A DNA stretch of 64,000 nt from Bacteroidota bacterium (GTDB lineage: Bacteria; Bacteroidota; Bacteroidia; Bacteroidales; DTGW01), in assembly GCA_029572965.1 (NCBI GenBank), contig JAKPQD010000206.1, positions 24,432 to 88,431 on the forward strand, given 5' to 3'. The notes under the pieces are model-generated. The model had not been told where the DNA came from. It ran no database searches and saw nothing but the letters and a program-made list of their open reading frames with translations. Shown here piece after piece: positions 62,068-64,000 of the stretch. How positions within the stretch are numbered: position 1 is the stretch's first letter; the number at the start of each line of letters is the position of its first letter. Position numbers and translations under genes: made by a program.

Positions 62068-63984
62068 TTATCTTACTTGAAGTTTCAACGATTTTATTTC
62101 GCTTCTGCCATTATACCGGGCTTTGAGTACACATACATAAGCACCGCTTTTGAGTTTGCTTGCATCAAAGGTCTTTGTATATGAACCGGCAGCTAATTGT
62201 TTTTGTTCAATATACTCAATCATACGGCCGTCTGTTGATGCTATAAATAACGAAACTGAAGCACTGGCTTTTAACTGATAAGTGATAAAACAGCTATTAA
62301 CCACAGGATTTGGGTATGCATTGAGAGATGCCTCAACTTGCGATACTTTGATGGCCGTTTTATTAGATACCAATCCTGAAGGATACGAAACTAATTCTAT
62401 ACCTTTGCCGTCTGCACTTATATTTCTTGAATATTGCTTATTAATCGGATTATCCCAGTGTTCATGAACCCCTAACGATTTCATATAAGTTCCGTCGCCT
62501 TCAGGGTCATATCCGGCAAATGGATATGATTTGCCATCAATATCTTTAACCGTAGTAGGCCAGTTAGCTGGGTCTGCTGCCTGGTGCAGGAAATCATCTA
62601 CAGCAGGGAAAAATGGGCGGTCTTTAAATTTGGTATTTTTATCGGCCTCAGCCCTGAGAAAATCTAAACAAACAGATTCCAAAGCTACTTCGTCCTGAGA
62701 AACAAAGAGCGAACTTGGCCAGTCGTTGTTAAACGGGGCAATACCCCATTTTACTGGCATATCAGTAGCTTCAATGCCGCTCCATAAACCATCAACGACA
62801 AATAGCACAGTGTTTCCCCCAAGTTTTTCATGTCCCATAATATCTGTCAATACTCGGTACATATGATAATCACCACGACAATGTGCAGCTGATAAATCGT
62901 CGTTGCCAGTTTTCATATCGCCAGTAGCAATAGAACCTGCATGTAATCTTTCAGCACGATAACTTCCACCATGAGAACTAGAACCAAAATGATTTTTTGC
63001 AGATAATGATACACCACTACGAGCGTGAGCTTTTAAAGCAGAAATATTAATCAGATAATCGGCATCGTACATTTCCTGCATCATATCATCATTAATTGCA
63101 GATGGCATAACTTTGCCTTTATCAGACCAAACAATAGCATTACTTACCCATCCAGAAGAAGTAGTTCTTCCTAATGATGTTTTGTCATCTTTATCAATAA
63201 TGATCACTTTAGGATACATTGGCCAAACAATATCTGCCATACTTTTATATACATGTGACATTGGCTCTCCAATGATGATGTCGCTTTGGGCAACGCCACA
63301 GCTATCAATGAGCTGCACTAAAAATGCCAAAACAGCCTGAGGCGAAGTGTTTGACATAGCATTGCCAACGCCTTGTCCTGAATTACCTTTTTCTGACAAG
63401 TCAGAGTAAATAGCCCAACCAGCCTGGCCGTTGTTGACTTTGATAAATATTTTTTGTCCGGCTACATAACCACTTTCTGTACCTGTTTTCTTTTTATTAA
63501 AGTTTTTGAAAATAGCATCCCATGAAGCTTTTACTGTTGACTCGCCTCCAATCAACATAATTGCTTTATTGGCAAGCATATTAATAGTGTCTTGGTTTGT
63601 GTTTTTTGCCTGGAAATAAGCATCAGACTTTGTAAGGTCCATTACTCCGTTCCAGCCTCCTGTTGAAACAATCATATTTGTACATTCATCTCTTGTAGCA
63701 GCAGGGTTCCATACCCATGCAACACGGCCGGGCTTGATGCCCCAAGCTGTCCCCATAGGGGTATTAGGAGCATCAGGAAGGACACCACGAGTCCATTGAA
63801 TACCCAAGGTATTGGCATAAATCTGTTTTACATCATTGATATTGAAAATAACCACCAGTACAAAGCTAATGGCAATAGCCCCGATGGCTGCCCAATATTT
63901 TGCTTTTTTGAGGTTTGCAATAGCTTTTCTGAAAAATAAAAGCGAACCACCTAAAGAAAGCAGGTAAATTACAAAACCCGACAT
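62068..63984 (-). CDS. DUF362 protein with N-terminal membrane helices and T9SS type A sorting domain
   Basis: A protein of at least 638 aa; the frame is still open upstream of ATG 63984 to the window edge, so the true start may lie further up. Two hydrophobic helices (residues 2-20 and 30-50) come first, then a DUF362 domain (about 60-460; IFIKVNNGQAGWAIYSDLSE, IIIGEPMSHVYKSMADIVWP, YLINISALKAHARSGVSLSA, KNHFGSSSHGG, DEVALESVCLDFLRAEAD), and a C-terminal type A T9SS tail (555-638; LNAYPNPVVNSCFITYQL, STDGRMIEYIE, LKSGAYVCVLKARY). DUF362 has no settled function; some members occur with Fe-S domains, absent here. The tail says the protein is exported by T9SS, which fits poorly with two fixed N-terminal helices. 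Confidence 0.85.
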   Translation of the reverse strand: MSGFVIYLLSLGGSLLFFRKAIANLKKAKYWAAIGAIAISFVLVVIFNINDVKQIYANTLGIQWTRGVLPDAPNTPMGTAWGIKPGRVAWVWNPAATRDECTNMIVSTGGWNGVMDLTKSDAYFQAKNTNQDTINMLANKAIMLIGGESTVKASWDAIFKNFNKKKTGTESGYVAGQKIFIKVNNGQAGWAIYSDLSEKGNSGQGVGNAMSNTSPQAVLAFLVQLIDSCGVAQSDIIIGEPMSHVYKSMADIVWPMYPKVIIIDKDDKTSLGRTTSSGWVSNAIVWSDKGKVMPSAINDDMMQEMYDADYLINISALKAHARSGVSLSAKNHFGSSSHGGSYRAERLHAGSIATGDMKTGNDDLSAAHCRGDYHMYRVLTDIMGHEKLGGNTVLFVVDGLWSGIEATDMPVKWGIAPFNNDWPSSLFVSQDEVALESVCLDFLRAEADKNTKFKDRPFFPAVDDFLHQAADPANWPTTVKDIDGKSYPFAGYDPEGDGTYMKSLGVHEHWDNPINKQYSRNISADGKGIELVSYPSGLVSNKTAIKVSQVEASLNAYPNPVVNSCFITYQLKASASVSLFIASTDGRMIEYIEQKQLAAGSYTKTFDASKLKSGAYVCVLKARYNGRSEIKSLKLQVR

Positions 63985-64000
63985 AAGAGGTGCAGCCGTG

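Overview
The window is a chromosomal stretch from a member of the Bacteroidota. Several independent features show this. It holds a SusC/SusD/SusE-type operon, type IX secretion (T9SS) parts of the PorP/SprF, PorE and PorV/PorQ kinds, and cargo proteins with both type A and type B T9SS sorting domains. It also has a hybrid kinase with a regulator-propeller sensor, a GSCFA protein, and promoters of the Bacteroidota form TTTG-N19-TAnnTTTG instead of E. coli -35/-10 boxes. Most genes have no strong Shine-Dalgarno. The DNA is AT-rich. Genus and family cannot be told from the sequence alone. No rRNA, CRISPR array, prophage or intact insertion sequence was seen. One tRNA (Val, GAC) is present.

Layout. 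1-2.7 kb: the 5' part of a DEAD-box helicase, a hotdog thioesterase, a DUF3820 protein and a DUF535 (VirK/YbjX) protein. 3-17.4 kb: nutrient uptake and signalling, namely a propeller-type hybrid histidine kinase, a SusC-SusD-SusE operon on the other strand, a small unknown protein, an Rrf2 regulator with three cysteines, and a multi-PAS hybrid kinase. 17.5-34 kb: a surface-adhesin locus read leftwards, with a possible 48-aa leader protein, a giant (about 4,200 aa) repeat adhesin with a type B sorting domain, a PorP/SprF protein, and a PorE-like TPR/PD40/CRD/OmpA protein. 34.3-37.3 kb: a 7TM sensor kinase and a REC-PAS-HTH regulator, transcribed towards the adhesin locus. 37.4-42.4 kb: a CrtI-type desaturase, a radical SAM protein, EF-P, RadC and a NarL-type regulator. 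42.4-46.4 kb: a PorV/PorQ-like barrel, a ComEA-type HhH plus barrel protein, and a toast-rack protein. 46.5-50.3 kb: a HEPN/MNT pair with a nonsense codon in HEPN, then the AmmeMemoRadiSam pair and the tRNA. 50.4-54.5 kb: exonuclease III, a small T9SS cargo protein, dihydrofolate reductase, an alpha/beta hydrolase and a GSCFA protein. 54.7-64 kb: cellobiose phosphorylase, RecJ, an S41 protease lipoprotein, a propeller lipoprotein and a DUF362 protein with a T9SS tail.

How the genes may work together. The adhesin, SprF-like and PorE-like genes form a T9SS type B export module. Its upstream region carries a Bacteroidota promoter and, just upstream of it, four exact copies of TCTCTAC spaced 11, 22 and 11 bp, with a degenerate fifth copy 22 bp further on. 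This looks like a helically phased operator. The nearby two-component pair is the obvious candidate regulator, but that is inference. Other points that stand out are an apparently exported AmmeMemoRadiSam system, a HhH-barrel protein paired with a PorV-like protein, a DUF362 protein with both N-terminal membrane helices and a T9SS tail, and an alpha/beta hydrolase whose catalytic-histidine segment seems to be missing.
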